A stretch of DNA of 64,000 nucleotides from positions 13,131,504 to 13,195,503 of the forward strand of contig NC_088298.1 of the NCBI RefSeq assembly GCF_032854445.1, in the 5' to 3' direction. The translations under genes and the position numbers were made by a program. Under the pieces are notes generated by a model, which was not told where the DNA came from, ran no database searches, and was given only the letters and a program-made list of their open reading frames with translations. Of the stretch, positions 1-15,000 are shown piece after piece; positions within the stretch are counted from its first letter, which is position 1, and every line of letters starts with the position of its first letter. The DNA is from Liolophura sinensis. Taxonomy: Eukaryota > Mollusca > Polyplacophora > Chitonida > Chitonidae.

Positions 1-548
1 GTCAAGATCACGTGCCCAGCAACGGCCCTTACTCCATGGAAACCAAGGAAATTTGCAATTTTTCAACAGCTGGAGATGCCTGACCGAATTACGCATCTTT
101 TGGCACCCTATTTATGTGGGTCAGTGTTCAATTGTACTTTCTACAGCAGACTGTATCAAGTACCTTATGTTTTTTATATACAAAAGGTTTGGTTTTTTTA
201 AATGTAGATAAAGACATTGAGATTGTCTTCGACTTAGAAGTAAGACAATTGCTGGGTCAGTTAAATGGGCTTGGCCCAAAGATTTGACGTCTTCTGGGCT
301 ACCGAAGGGCACATAACTTATAATCAAAAGTTGAATATAGTAATGACCAGTCGCGATGGTACATAGTAAATGTAGCCGATTTTCATTAGTAAAAAGACCA
401 GGCAAAAATCCAAAAGTGGAGAAACTGTTCGAATACTGTTGGTAAGAGGCTAATCCGACGTATTTTGTGACGAGAAATCGAATGGTGCAAACCGCGTTGC
501 TCTCCAACCAATACCTTCGGCTGTAGCGACAATTGTATGATCATTGAT

Positions 549-3500
549 GTCAAGATCACGTGCACAGCAACGGATCTTACTCCATGGAAACCAAGGAAAT
601 TTGCAATTTTTCAACAGCTGGAGATGCCTGACCGAATTACGCATCTTTTGGCGCCTTATTGATGTGGGTCAGTGTTCAATTGTACTTTTTACAGCAGACT
701 GTATCAAGTACCTTTTGTTTTTTATATAAAAATGGTGTGCTTTTTTCAAATGTAGATAAAGACATTGAGTTTGTCTTCGACTTAGAAGTAAGACAATTGC
801 TGGGTGAGTTAAATGGGCTTGGCCCAAAGATTTGACGTCTTCTGGGCTACCGAAGGGCACATAACTTATAATCAAAAGTTGAATATAGTAATGACCAGTT
901 GCGATGGTACACAGTAAATGTAGCCGATTTTCATTTTAAAAAAGACCAGGCAAAAATCCAAAAGTGCAAAAACTGTTCCAATGCTGCTGGTAAGAGGCTA
1001 ATCCGACGTATTTTGTGACGAGAAATCGAATGGTGCAAACCGCGTTGCTCTCGGACCATTACTTTTGGCTGTAGCGACAATTGTATGATCATTGATGTCA
1101 AGATCACGTGCCCAGCAACGGCTCTTACTCCATCGAAACCAAGGAAATTTGCAATTTTTCAACAGATGGAGGTGCCTGGCCCAATTCCGCATCGTTTGGC
1201 ACCTTATTGATGTGGGTCAGTGTTCAGTTGTACTTTTTACAGCAGACTGTATCAAGTACCTTATTTTATTTTATATACTAATGGTGTGGTTTTTCAACAT
1301 GCAGATAAAGACATTGAGTTTGTCTTCGACTTAGAAGTAAGACAATTGCTGGGTGAATTAAATGGGCTTGGCCCAAAGATTTGACGTCTTCTGGGCTACC
1401 GAAGGGCACATAACTTATAATCAAAAGTTGAATATAGTAATGACCAATCACAACGGTACATAGTAAATGTGGACGATTTCCATTAGCAAAAAGACCAGGC
1501 AAAAATCCAAAAGTAGAAAAACTATTCCAATGCTGCTGGTAAGATGCTAATCCGACGTATTTTGTGACGAGAAATCGAATAGTGCAAACCGCGTTGCTCT
1601 CCGACCAATACCTTTGCCTGTAGCGACAATTGAATGATCATTGATGTCAAGATCACGTGCCCAGCAACGGCCCTTACTCCATGGAAACCAAGGAAATTTG
1701 CAATTTTTCAACAGCTGGAGGTGCCTGGCCCAATTCCGCATCGTTTGGCACCTTATTGATGTGGGTCAGTGTTTAATTGTATTTTTTACAGCAGACTGTA
1801 TCAAGTACCTTATTTTATTTTATATACAAATGGTGTGTTTTTTTTAACATGTAGATAAAGACATTGAGTTTGTCTTCGACTTAGAAGTAAGACAATTGCT
1901 GGGTGAGTTAAATGGGCTTGGCCCAAAGATTTGACGTCTTCTGGGCTACCGAAGGGCACATAACTTATAATCAAAAGTTGAATATAGTAATGACCAGTCA
2001 CAACGGTACATAGTAAATGTAGACGATTTCCATTAGCAAAAAGACCAGGCAAAAATCCAAAAGAACAAAAACTGTTCCAATGCTGCTGGTAAGAGACTAA
2101 TCCGACGTATTTTGTGACGAAAAATCGAATGGTGCAAACCGCGCTGCTCTCCGTCCAATACTTTTGGCTGTATCGACAATTGAATGATCATTGATGTCAA
2201 GATCACGTGCCCAGCAACGGCCCTTACTCCATGGAAACCAAGGAAATTTGCAATTTTTCAACAGCTGGAGATGCCTGACCGAATTACGCATCTTTTGGCA
2301 CCTTATTGATGTGGGTCAGTGTTCAATTGTACTTTCTACAGCAGACTGTATCAAGTACCTTATGTTTTTTATATACAAATGGTGTGGTTTTTTTAAATGT
2401 AGATAAAGACATTGAGTTTGTCTTCGACTTAGAAGTAAGACAATTGCTGGGTAAGTTAAATGGGCTTGGCCCAAAGATTTGACGTCTTCTGGGCTACCGA
2501 AGGGCACATAACTTATAATCAAAAGTTGAATATAGTAATGACCAGTCGCGATGGTACATAGTAAATGTAGCCGATTTTCATTAGTAAAAAGACCAGGCAA
2601 AAATCCAAAAGTGGAGAAACTGTTCGAATACTGTTGGTAAGAGGCTAATCCGACGTATTTTGTGACGAGAAATCGAATGGTGCAAACCGCGTTGCTCTCC
2701 AACCAATACCTTCGGCTGTAGCGACAATTGTATGATCATTGATGTCAAGATCCCGTGACCAGCAACGGCTCCATGGAAACCAAAGAAAATTTGCAATTTT
2801 TCAACAGCTGGAGGTGCCTGGCCCAAATCCGCATCGTTTGGCACCTTAACGATGTGGGTCAGTGTTTAATTGTACTTTTTACAGCAGACTGTATCAAGTA
2901 CCTTGTGTTTTTTATATACAAATGGTGTGGTTTTTTAACATGTAGATAAAGACATTGAGATTATCTTCGACTTAGAAGTAAGACAATTGCTGGGTGAGTT
3001 AAATGGGCTTGCCCCAAAGATTTGACGTCTTCTGAGCTACCGAAGGGCACATACCTTATAATCAAAAGTTAAATATAGTAATGACCAGTCGCGATGGTAC
3101 ATAGTAAGTGTGGACGATTTCCATTAGCAAAAAGACCAGGCAAAAATCCAAAAGTAGAAAAACTGTTCCAATGCTGCTGGTAAGAGGCTAATCCGACGTA
3201 TTTTGTGACGAGAAATCGAATGGTGCAAACCGCGTTGCTCTCCAACCAATACCTTTGGCTGTAGCGACAATTGTATGATCATTGATGTCAAGATCACGTG
3301 CACAGCAACGGATCTTACTCCATGGAAACCAAGGAAATTTGCAATTTTTCAACAGCTGGAGATGCCTGACCGAATTACGCATCTTTTGGCACCTTATTGA
3401 TGTGGGTCATTGTTCAATTGTACTTTTTACAGCAGACTGTATGAAGGACCTTGTGTTTTTTATATACAAATGGTGTGCTTTTCTTAAATGTAGATAAAGA

Positions 3501-6022
3501 CATTGAGTTTGTCTTCGACTTAGAAGTAAGACAATTGCTGGGTGAGTTAAATGGGCTTGGCCCAAAGATTTGACGTCTTCTGGGCTACCGAAGGGCACAT
3601 AACTTATAATCAAAAGTTGAATATAGTAATGACCAGTTGCGATGGTACACAGTAAATGTAGCCGATTTTCATTTTAAAAAAGACCAGGCAAAAATCCAAA
3701 AGTGCAAAAACTGTTCCAATGCTGCTGGTAAGAGGCTAATCCGACGTATTTTGTGACGAGAAATCGAATGGTGCAAACCGCGTTGCTCTCGGACCATTAC
3801 TTTTGGCTGTAGCGACAATTGTATGATCATTGATGTCAAGATCACGTGCCCAGCAACGGCTCTTACTCCATCGAAACCAAGGAAATTTGCAATTTTTCAA
3901 CAGATGGAGGTGCCTGGCCCAATTCCGCATCGTTTGGCACCTTATTGATGTGGGTCAGTGTTCAGTTGTACTTTTTACAGCAGACTGTATCAAGTACCTT
4001 ATTTTATTTTATATACTAATGGTGTGGTTTTTCAACATGCAGATAAAGACATTGAGTTTGTCTTCGACTTAGAAGTAAGACAATTGCTGGTGAATTAAAT
4101 GGGCTTGGCCCAAAGATTTGACGTCTTCTGGGCTACCGAAGGGCACATAACTTATAATCAAAAGTTGAATATAGTAATGACCAATCACAACGGTACATAG
4201 TAAATGTGGACGATTTCCATTAGCAAAAAGACCAGGCAAAAATCCAAAAGTAGAAAAACTATTCCAATGCTGCTGGTAAGATGCTAATCCGACGTATTTT
4301 GTGACGAGAAATCGAATAGTGCAAACCGCGTTGCTCTCCGACCAATACCTTTGCCTGTAGCGACAATTGAATGATCATTGATGTCAAGATCACGTGCCCA
4401 GCAACGGCCCTTACTCCATGGAAACCAAGGAAATTTGCAATTTTTCAACAGCTGGAGGTGCCTGGCCCAATTCCGCATCGTTTGGCACCTTATTGATGTG
4501 GGTCAGTGTTTAATTGTATTTTTTACAGCAGACTGTATCAAGTACCTTATTTTATTTTATATACAAATGGTGTGTTTTTTTTAACATGTAGATAAAGACA
4601 TTGAGTTTGTCTTCGACTTAGAAGTAAGACAATTGCTGGGTGAGTTAAATGGGCTTGGCCCAAAGATTTGACGTCTTCTGGGCTACCGAAGGGCACATAA
4701 CTTATAATCAAAAGTTGAATATAGTAATGACCAGTCACAACGGTACATAGTAAATGTAGACGATTTCCATTAGCAAAAAGACCAGGCAAAAATCCAAAAG
4801 AACAAAAACTGTTCCAATGCTGCTGGTAAGAGACTAATCCGACGTATTTTGTGACGAAAAATCGAATGGTGCAAACCGCGCTGCTCTCCGTCCAATACTT
4901 TTGGCTGTATCGACAATTGAATGATCATTGATGTCAAGATCACGTGCCCAGCAACGGCCCTTACTCCATGGAAACCAAGGAAATTTGCAATTTTTCAACA
5001 GCTGGAGATGCCTGACCGAATTACGCATCTTTTGGCACCTTATTGATGTGGGTCAGTGTTCAATTGTACTTTCTACAGCAGACTGTATCAAGTACCTTAT
5101 GTTTTTTATATACAAATGGTGTGGTTTTTTTAAATGTAGATAAAGACATTGAGTTTGTCTTCGACTTAGAAGTAAGACAATTGCTGGGTAAGTTAAATGG
5201 GCTTGCCCAAAGATTTGACGTCTTCTGGGCTACCGAAGGGCACATAACTTATAATCAAAAGTTGAATATAGTAATGACCAGTCGCGATGGTACATAGTAA
5301 ATGTAGCCGATTTTCATTAGTAAAAAGACCAGGCAAAAATCCAAAAGTGGAGAAACTGTTCGAATACTGTTGGTAAGAGGCTAATCCGACGTATTTTGTG
5401 ACGAGAAATCGAATGGTGCAAACCGCGTTGCTCTCCAACCAATACCTTCGGCTGTAGCGACAATTGTATGATCATTGATGTCAAGATCCCGTGACCAGCA
5501 ACGGCTCCATGGAAACCAAAGAAAATTTGCAATTTTTCAACAGCTGGAGGTGCCTGGCCCAAATCCGCATCGTTTGGCACCTTAACGATGTGGGTCAGTG
5601 TTTAATTGTACTTTTTACAGCAGACTGTATCAAGTACCTTGTGTTTTTTATATACAAATGGTGTGGTTTTTTAACATGTAGATAAAGACATTGAGATTAT
5701 CTTCGACTTAGAAGTAAGACAATTGCTGGGTGAGTTAAATGGGCTTGCCCCAAAGATTTGACGTCTTCTGAGCTACCGAAGGGCACATACCTTATAATCA
5801 AAAGTTAAATATAGTAATGACCAGTCGCGATGGTACATAGTAAGTGTGGACGATTTCCATTAGCAAAAAGACCAGGCAAAAATCCAAAAGTAGAAAAACT
5901 GTTCCAATGCTGCTGGTAAGAGGCTAATCCGACGTATTTTGTGACGAGAAATCGAATGGTGCAAACCGCGTTGCTCTCCAACCAATACCTTTGGCTGTAG
6001 CGACAATTGTATGATCATTGAT
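549..6022. repeat. Five-monomer higher-order repeat, two near-identical copies
   Basis: Bases 549-3286 (2,738 bp) and 3287-6022 (2,736 bp) match almost base for base. The two size differences I can see are single-base losses, near 4091 (a GG where the first copy has GGG) and near 5209 (GGCTTGCCC for GGCTTGGCCC). The match continues into a third copy up to about 6,240 and then drops to the usual between-monomer divergence. Within one unit the five monomers differ clearly from each other, which is the signature of homogenisation at the level of the five-mer. Confidence 0.92.
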
Positions 6023-9000
6023 GTCAAGATCACGTGCACAGCAACGGATCTTACTCCATGGAAACCAAGGAAATTTGCAATTTTTCAACAGCTGGAGATG
6101 CCTGACCGAATTACGCATCTTTTGGCACCTTATTGATGTGGGTCAGTGTTCAATTGTACTTTTTACAGCAGACTGTATGAAGGACCTTGTGTTTTTTATA
6201 TACAAATGGTGTGCTTTTCTTAAATGTAGATAAAGACATTGAGTTTATCTTCGAATTAGAAGAAAGACAATTGCTGGGTGAGTTAAATGGGCTTGGCCCA
6301 AAGATTTGACGTCTTCTGGGCTACCGAAGGGCACATAACTTATAATCAAAAGTTGAATATAGTAATGACCAGTCGCGATGGTACATAGTAAATGTAGCAA
6401 ATTTTCATTAGCAAAAAGACACAGCAAAAATCAAAAAGTGCAAAAACTGTTCCAATGCTGCTGGTTAGAGGCTAATCCGAAGTATTTTGTGACGAGAAAT
6501 CGAATGGTGCAAACCGCGTTGCTCTCCGACGAATATTTTTGTCTGTAGCGACAATGGAATGATCATTGATGTCAAGATCACGTGCCCAGCAACGGCCCTT
6601 ACTCCATGGAAACCAAGGATATTTGCAATTTTTCAACAGCTGGAGGTGCCTGGCCCAATTCCGCATCGTTTGGCTCCTTATCGATGTGGGTCAGTGATCA
6701 ATTGTACTTTTCACAGCAGACCCTATCAAGTACCTTGTGTTTTTTGTATACAAATGGTGTGGTTTTTTTAAATGTAGATAAAGACATTGAGTTTGTCTTC
6801 GACTTAGAAGTAAGACAATTGCTGGGTGAGTTAAATGGGCTTGGCCCAAAGATTTGACGTCTTCTGAGCTACCGAAGGGCACATACCTTATAATCAAAAG
6901 TTAAATATAGTAATGACCAGTCGCAATGGTACATAATAAATGTAGCCGATTTTCTTTAGCAAAAAGACACAGCAAAAATCCAAAAGTACAAAACCTGTTC
7001 CAATGCTGCTGGTAAGAGGCTAATCGGACGTATTTTGTGACGAGAAATCGAATGGTGCAAACCGCGTTGCTCTCCGACCAATACCTTTGGCTGTAGCGAC
7101 AATTGTATGATCATTGATGTCATAATCACGTGCCCAGCAACGACTATTACTCCATGGAAACCAAGGAAATTTGCAATTTTTCAACAGCTGGAGATGCCTG
7201 ACCGAATTAGGCATCTTTTGGCACCTTATTGATGTGGGTCAGTGTTCAATTGTACTTTTTACAGCAGACTGTATCAAGTACCTTGTGTTTTTTATATACA
7301 AAGGTGTGCTTTTCTTAAATGTAGATAAAGACATTGAGTTTGTCTTCGACTTAGAAGTAAGACAATTGCTGGGTGAGTTAAATGGGCTTGGCCCAAAGAT
7401 TTGACGTCTTTTGGGCTACCGAAGGGCACATAACTTATAATCAAAAGTTGAATATAGTAATGACCAGTCGCGATGGTACATGGTAAATGTAGCAAATTTT
7501 CATTAGCAAAAAGACACGGCAAAAATCCAAAAGTGCAAAAACTGTTCCAATACTGCTGGTAAGAGGCTAATCCGACGTATTTTGTGACGAGAAATCGAAT
7601 GGTGCAAACCGCGTTGCTCTCCGACGAATATTTTTGTCTGTAGCGACAATTGAATGATCATTGATGTCAAGATCACGTGCCCAGCAACGGCCCTTACTCC
7701 ATGGAAACCAAGGAAATTTGCAATTTTTCAACAGCTGATGGTGCCTGGCCCAATTCCGCATCGTTTGGCACCTTATCGATGTGGGTCAGTGATCAATTGT
7801 ACTTTTAACAGCAGACTGTATCAAGTACCTTGTCTTTTTTGTATACAAATGGTGTGGTTTTTTTAAATGTAGATAAAGACATTGAGTTTGTCTTCGACTT
7901 AGAAGTAAGACAATTGCTGGGTGAGTTAAATGGGCTTGGCCCAAAGATTTGACGTCTTCTGGGCTACCGAAGGGCACATAACTTATAATCAAAAGTTGAA
8001 TATAGTAATGACCAGTCGCGATGGTACATAGTAAATGTAGCCGATTTTCTTTAGCAAAAAGACACAGCAAAAATTCAAAAGTGGAAAACCTGTTCCAATG
8101 CTGCTGGTAAGAGGCTAATCCGACGTATTTTGTGACGAGAAATCGAATGGTGCAAAGCGCGTTGCTCTCCGACCAATACCTTTGGCTGTAGCGACAATTG
8201 TATGATCATTGATGTCAAGATCACATGCCCAGCAACGGCTCCATTGAAACCAAAGAAAATTTGCAATTTTTCAACAGCTGGAGGTGCCTGGCCCAAATCC
8301 GCATCGTTTGGCACCTTAACGATGTGGGTCAGTGTTTAATTGTACTTTTTACAGCAGACTGTATCAAGTACCTTGTGTTTTTTATATACAAATGGTGTGG
8401 TTTTTTTAACATGTAGATAAAGACATTGAGATTATCTTCGACTTAGAAGTAAGACAATTGCTGGGTGAGTTAATTGGGCTTGGCCCAAAGATTTGACGTC
8501 TTCTGAGCTACCGAAGGGCACATACCTTATAATCAAAAGTTAAATATAGTAATGACCAGTCGCGATGGTACATAGTAAGTGTAGACGATTTCCATTAGCA
8601 AAAAGACCAAGCAAAAATCCAAAAGTAGAAAAACTGTTCCAATGCTGCTGGTAAGAGACTAATTCGACGTATTTTGTGACGAGAAATCGAATGGTGCAAA
8701 CCGCGTTGCTCTCCGACCAAAAGCTTTGACTGTAGCGACAATTGTGTGATTATTGATGTCAAGATCACGTGCCCAGCAACGGCTCTTACTCCATAGAAAC
8801 CAAGGAAATTTGCAATTGTTCAACAACTGGAGGTGCCTGACCCAATTCCGCATCGTTTGGCACCTTATTAATGTGGGTCAGTGTTCAGTTGTACTTTTTA
8901 CAGCAGACTGTATCAAGTACCTTGTGTTTTTCATATACAAATGGTATGGTTTTTCTACACGTAGATAAAGACATTGTGTTTGTCTTCGACTTAGAAGTAA

Positions 9001-12000
9001 GACAACTGCTGGGTGAGTTAAATGTGCTTGGCCCAAAGATTTGACGTCTTCTGGGCTACCGAAGGGCACATAACTTATAATCAAAAGTTGAATATAGTAA
9101 TGACCAGTCACAACGGTATATAGTAAATGTAGACAATTTCCATTAGCAAAAAGACCAGGCAAAAATCCAAAAGTAGAAAAACCGTTCCAATGCTGCTGGT
9201 AAGAGGCTAATCCGACGTATTTTGTGACGAGAAATCAAATGGTGCAAACCGCGTTGCTCTCCGACCAATACTTTTGGCTGTAGCGACAATTGTATGATAA
9301 TTGATGTCAAGATCACGTGCCCAGCAACGGCCCTTACTCCATGGAAACCAAGGAAATTTGCAATTTTTCAACAGCTGGAGGTGCCTGGCCCAATTCCGCA
9401 TCGTTTGGCTCCTTATCGATGTGGGTCAGTGATCAATTGTACTTTTCACAGCAGACTGTATCAAGTACCTTGTGTTTTTTGTATACAAATGGTGTGTTTT
9501 TTTTAAATGTAGATAAAGACATTGAGTTTGTCTTCGACTTAGAAGTAAGACATCTGCTGGGTGAGTTAAATGGGCTTGGCCCAAAGATTTGACGTCTTCT
9601 GAGCTACCGAAGGGCACATACCTTATAATTAAAAGCTGAATATAGTAATGACCAGTCGCGATGGTACATAGTAAATGTAGCCGATTTTCTTTAGCAAAAA
9701 GACACAGCAAAAATCCAAAAGTGCAAAACCTGTTCCAATGCTGCTGGTAAGAGGCTAATCCGAAGTATTTTGTGACGAGAAATCGAATGGTGCAAGCCGC
9801 GTTGCTCTCCGACCAATACCTTTGGCTGTAGCGACAATTGTATGATCATTGATGTCAAGATCACGTGCCCAGCAACGGCTCCATGGAAACCAAGGAAATT
9901 TGCAATTTTTCAACAGGTGGAGGTGCCTGGCCGAAATCCGCATCGTTTGGCACCTTAATGATGTGGGTCAGTGTTTAATTGTACTTTTTACAGCAGACTG
10001 TATCAAGTACCTTGTGTTTTTTATATACAAATGGTGTGGTTTTTTAACATGTAAATAAAGACATTGAGATTATCTTCGACTTAGAAGTAAGACAATTGCT
10101 GGGTGAGTTAAATGGGCTTGGCCCAAAGATTTGACGTTTTCTGGGCTACCGAAGGGCACATAACTTATAATCAAAAGTTAAATATAGTAATGACCAGTCA
10201 CAACGGTACATAGTAAATGTAGACAATTACCATTAGCAAAAAGACCAGGCAAAAATCCAAAAGTAGAAAAACTGTTCCAATGCTGCTGGTAAGAGACTAA
10301 TCCGACGTATTTTGTGACGAGAAATCGAATGGTGCAAACCGCGTTACTCTCCGACCAATACCTTTGGCTGTAGCGACAATTGTATGATCATTGATGTCAT
10401 AATCACGTGCACAGCAACGGCTCTTACTCCATGGAAACCAAGGAAATTTGCAATTTTTCAACAGCTGGAGATGCCTGACCGAATTACGCATCTTTTGGCA
10501 CCTTATTGATGTGGGTCAGTGTTCAATTGTACTTTTTACAGCAGACTGTATCAAGTACCTTGTGTTTTTTTTTTTACAAAGGTGTGCTTTTCTTAAATGT
10601 AGATAAAGACATTGAGTTTGTCTTCGACTTAGAAGTAAGACAATGGCTGGGTGAGTTAAATGGGCTTGGCCCAAAGATTTGACGTCTTTTGGGCTACCGA
10701 AGGGCACATAACTTATAATCAAAAGTTGAATATAGTAATGACCAGTCGCGATGGTACATAGTAAATGTAGCAAATTTTCATTAGCAAAAAGACACAGCAA
10801 AAATCCGAAAGTGCAAAAACTGTTCCAATACTGCTGGTAAGAGGCTAATCCGACGTATTTTGTGACGAGAAATCGAATGGTGCAAACCGCGTTGCTCTCC
10901 GACGAATACCTTTGGCTGTAGCGACAATTGTATGATCATTGATGTCAGGATCACGTGCCCAGCAACGGCTCCATGGAAACCAAAGCATATTTGCAATTTT
11001 TCAACAGCTGGAGGTGCCTGGCCCAAATCCGCATCGTTTGGCACCTTAACGATGTGGTTCTGTGTTTAATTGTACTTTTTACAGCAGACTGTATCAAGTG
11101 CCTTGTGTTTTTTATATACAAATGGTGTGGTTTTTTAACATGTAGATAAAGACATTGAGATTATCTTCGACTTAGAAGTAAGACATCTGCTGGGTGAGTT
11201 AAATGGGCTTGGCCCAAAGATTTGACGTCTTCTGGGCTACCGAAGGGCACATAACTTATAATCAAAAGTTGAATATAGTAATGACCAGTCGCGATCGTAC
11301 ATAGTAAATGTAGCCGATTTTCATTAGCAAAAAGACACAGCAAAAATCCAAAAGTAGAAAAACTGTTTCAATGCTGCTGGTAAGAGGCTATTCCGACGTA
11401 TTTTGTGACGAGAAAATCGAATGGTGCAAACCGCGTTGCTCTCCGACGAATATTTTTGTCTGTAGCGACAATTGAATGATCATTGATGTCAAGATCACGT
11501 GCCCAGCAACGGCTCTTACTCCATGGAAACCAAGGAAATTTGCAATTTTTCAACAGCTGGAGGTGTCTGGCCCAATTCCGCATCGTTTGGCACCTTATTG
11601 ATGTGGGTCAGTGTTCAATTGTACTTTTTACAGCAGACTGTATCAAGTACCTTGTTTTAATTTATAAACAAATGGTGTGCTTTTTCAACATGTAGATAAA
11701 AACATTGAGTTTGTCTTTGACTTAGAAGTAAGACAATTGCTGAGTGAGTTAAATGGGCTTGGCCCAAAGATTTGACGTCTTCTGGGCTACCGAAGGGCAC
11801 ATAACTGATAATCAAAAGTTGAATATAGTAATGACCAGTCACAACGGTACATAGTAAATGTAGCCGATTTGCATTAGCAAAAAGACACGGCAAAAATCCA
11901 AAAGTGCAAAACTGTTCCAATGCTGCTGGTAAGAGGCTAATCCGACGTATTTTGTGACGAGAAATCGAATGGTGCAAACCGCGTTGCTCTCCGACGAATA

Positions 12001-15000
12001 TTTTTGTCTGTAGCGACAATTGAATGATCATTGATGTCAAGATCACGTGCCCAGCAACGGCTCTTACTCCATGGAAACCAAGGAAATTTGCAATTTTTCA
12101 ACAACTGCAGGTGGCTGACCGAATTACGCATCTTTTGGCACCTTTTTGATGTGGGTCAGTGTTCAATTGTATTTTTTACAGCAGACTGTATCAAGTACCT
12201 TGTGTTTTTTATATACAAATGGTGTGGTTTTTTTAAAGGTAGATAAAGACATTGAGTTTGTCTTCGACTCAGAAGTAAGACATCTGCTGGGTGAGTTAAA
12301 TGGGCTTGGCCCAAAGATTTGACGTCTTCTGGGCTACCGAAGGGCACATAACTTATAATCAAAAGTTGAATATATTAATGACCAGTCGCGATGGTACATA
12401 GTAAATGTAGCCGATTTTCATTAGCAAAAAGACACAGCAAAAATCCAAAAGTGCAAAAACTGTTCCAATGCTGCTGGTAAGATGCTAATCCGACGTATTT
12501 TGTAACGAGAAATCGAATGGTGCAAACCGCGTTGCTCTCCGACCAATACCTTTGGCTGTAGCGACAATTGACTGATCATTGATGTCAAGATCACGTGCCC
12601 AGCAACGGCTCTTACTCCATGGAAACCAAGGAAATTTGCAATTTTTCAACAGCTGGAGATGCCTGACCGAATTCCGCATCTTTTGGCGCCTTATTGATGT
12701 GGGGCAGTGTTCAATTGTACTTTTTACAGCAGACTGTATCAAGTACCTTGTTTTATTTTATATACAAATGGTGTGGTTTTTTTAAAGGTAGATAAAGACA
12801 TTGAGTTTGTCTTTGACTAAGAAGTAAGACATCTGCTGGGTGAGTTAAATGGGCTTGGCCCAAAGATTTGACGTCTTCTGGGCTACCGATGGGAACATAA
12901 CTTATAATCAAAAGTTGAATATAGTAATGACCAGTCGCGATGGTACATAGTAAATGTAGCCGATTTTTATTAGAAAAAAGACACAGCAAAAATCCAAAAG
13001 TGCAAAAACTGTTCCAATGCTGCTGGTAAGATGCTAATCCGACGTATTTTGTGACGTGAAATAAAATGGTGCAAACTGCGTTGCTCTCCGACCAATACCT
13101 TTGGCTGTAGCGACAATTGTATGATCATTGATGTCAAGATCACGTGCCCAGCAACGGCTCTTACTCCATGGAAACCAAGGAAATTTGCAATTTTTCAACA
13201 GCTGGAGATGCCTGACCGAATTACGCATCTTTTGGCACCTGTTTGATGTGGGTCAGTGTTAAATTGTATTTTTTACAGCAGACTGTATCAAATACCTTGT
13301 TTTTTTTATATACAAATGGTGTGGTTTTTTTAAATGTACATAAAGACATTGAGTTTGTCTTCGACTGAGAAGCAAGACAATTGCTGGGTCAGCTAAATGG
13401 GCTTGGCCCAAAGATTTGACGTCTTCTGGGCTACCGAAGGGCACATAACTTATAATCAAAAGTTGAATATAGTAATGACCACTCGCGATGGTACATAGTA
13501 AATGTAGCCGATTTTCATTAGCTAAAGGACAGGGCAAAATTCCAAAATTACAAAAACTGCTTCAATGCTGCTGGTAAGAGGCTAATCCGACGTATTTTGT
13601 GACGAGAAATCGAATGGGGCAAACCGCGTTGCTCTCCGACTAATATTTTTGGCTGTAGCGACAATTGAATAATCATTGATGTCATAATTACGTGCCCAGC
13701 AAAGGCCCTTACTCCATGGAAACCAAGGAAATTTGCAATTTTTCAACAGCTGGGGATGCCTGACCGAATTCCGCATCGTTTGGCACCTTATTGATGTGGG
13801 TCAGTGTTCAATTGTACTTTTTACAGCAGACTGTATCAAGTACCTTGTTTTATTTTATATACAAATTGTGTGGTTTTTTTACATGTAGATAAAGACATTG
13901 AGTTTGTCTTCGACTAAGAAGTAGGACAATTGCTGGGTGAGTTAAATGGGTTTGGCCCAAAGATTTCACGTCTTCTGGGCTACCGAAGGGCACATAACTT
14001 ATAATCAAAAGTTGAATATAGTAATGACCAGTCGCGATGGTACATGGTAAATGTAGCCGATTTTCATTAGCAAAAAGACCAGTCAAAAATCCAAAAGTGG
14101 AGAAACTGTTTCAATGCTGCTGGTAAGAGGCTAATCCGACGTATTTTGTGACGAGAAATCGAATGGTGCAAACCGCGTTGCTCTCCGACCAATACTTTTG
14201 GCTGTAGCGACAATTGAATGATCATTGATGTCAAGATCACGTGCCCAACATCGGCTCTTACTCCATGGAAACCAAGGAAATTTGCAATTTTTCAACAGCT
14301 GGAGATGCCTGACGGAATTCCGCATCGTTTAGCACCTTATTTATGTGGGTCAGTGTTTAATTGTACTTTTTACAGCATACTGTATCAAGTACCTTGTTTT
14401 ATTTTATATACAAACTGTGTGGTTTTTCAACATGTAGATAAAGACATTGAGTTTGTCTTCGACTTAGAAGTAAGACAATTGCTGGGTGAGTTAAATGGGC
14501 TTGGCCCAAAAATTTGACGTCTTCTGGGCTACCGAAGGGCACATAACTTATAATCAAAAGTTGAATATAGTAATGACCAGTCACAATGGTACATAGTAAA
14601 TGTAGACGATTTCCATTAGTAAAAAGACCAGGAAAGAATCCAAAAGTAGAAAAAACTGTTCCAATGCTGCTGTTAAGAGGCTAATCCGACGTATTTTGTG
14701 ACGAGAAATCGAATGGTGCAAACCGCGTTGCTCTCCGACCAATACTTTTGGCTGTAGCGACAATTAAATGGTCATTGATGACATAAACACGTGCCCAGAA
14801 ACGGCCCTTACCCCATGGAAACCAAGGAAATTTGCAATTTTTGAACAGCTGGAGATGTCTAGCCCAATTCCTCATCTTTTGGCACCTTATTGATGTGGGT
14901 CAGTGTTCAATTGTACTTTTTACAGCAGACTGTATCAAGTACCTTGTTTTATTTTATATACAAATGGTGTGGTTTTTCTACATGTAGATAAAGACATTGA

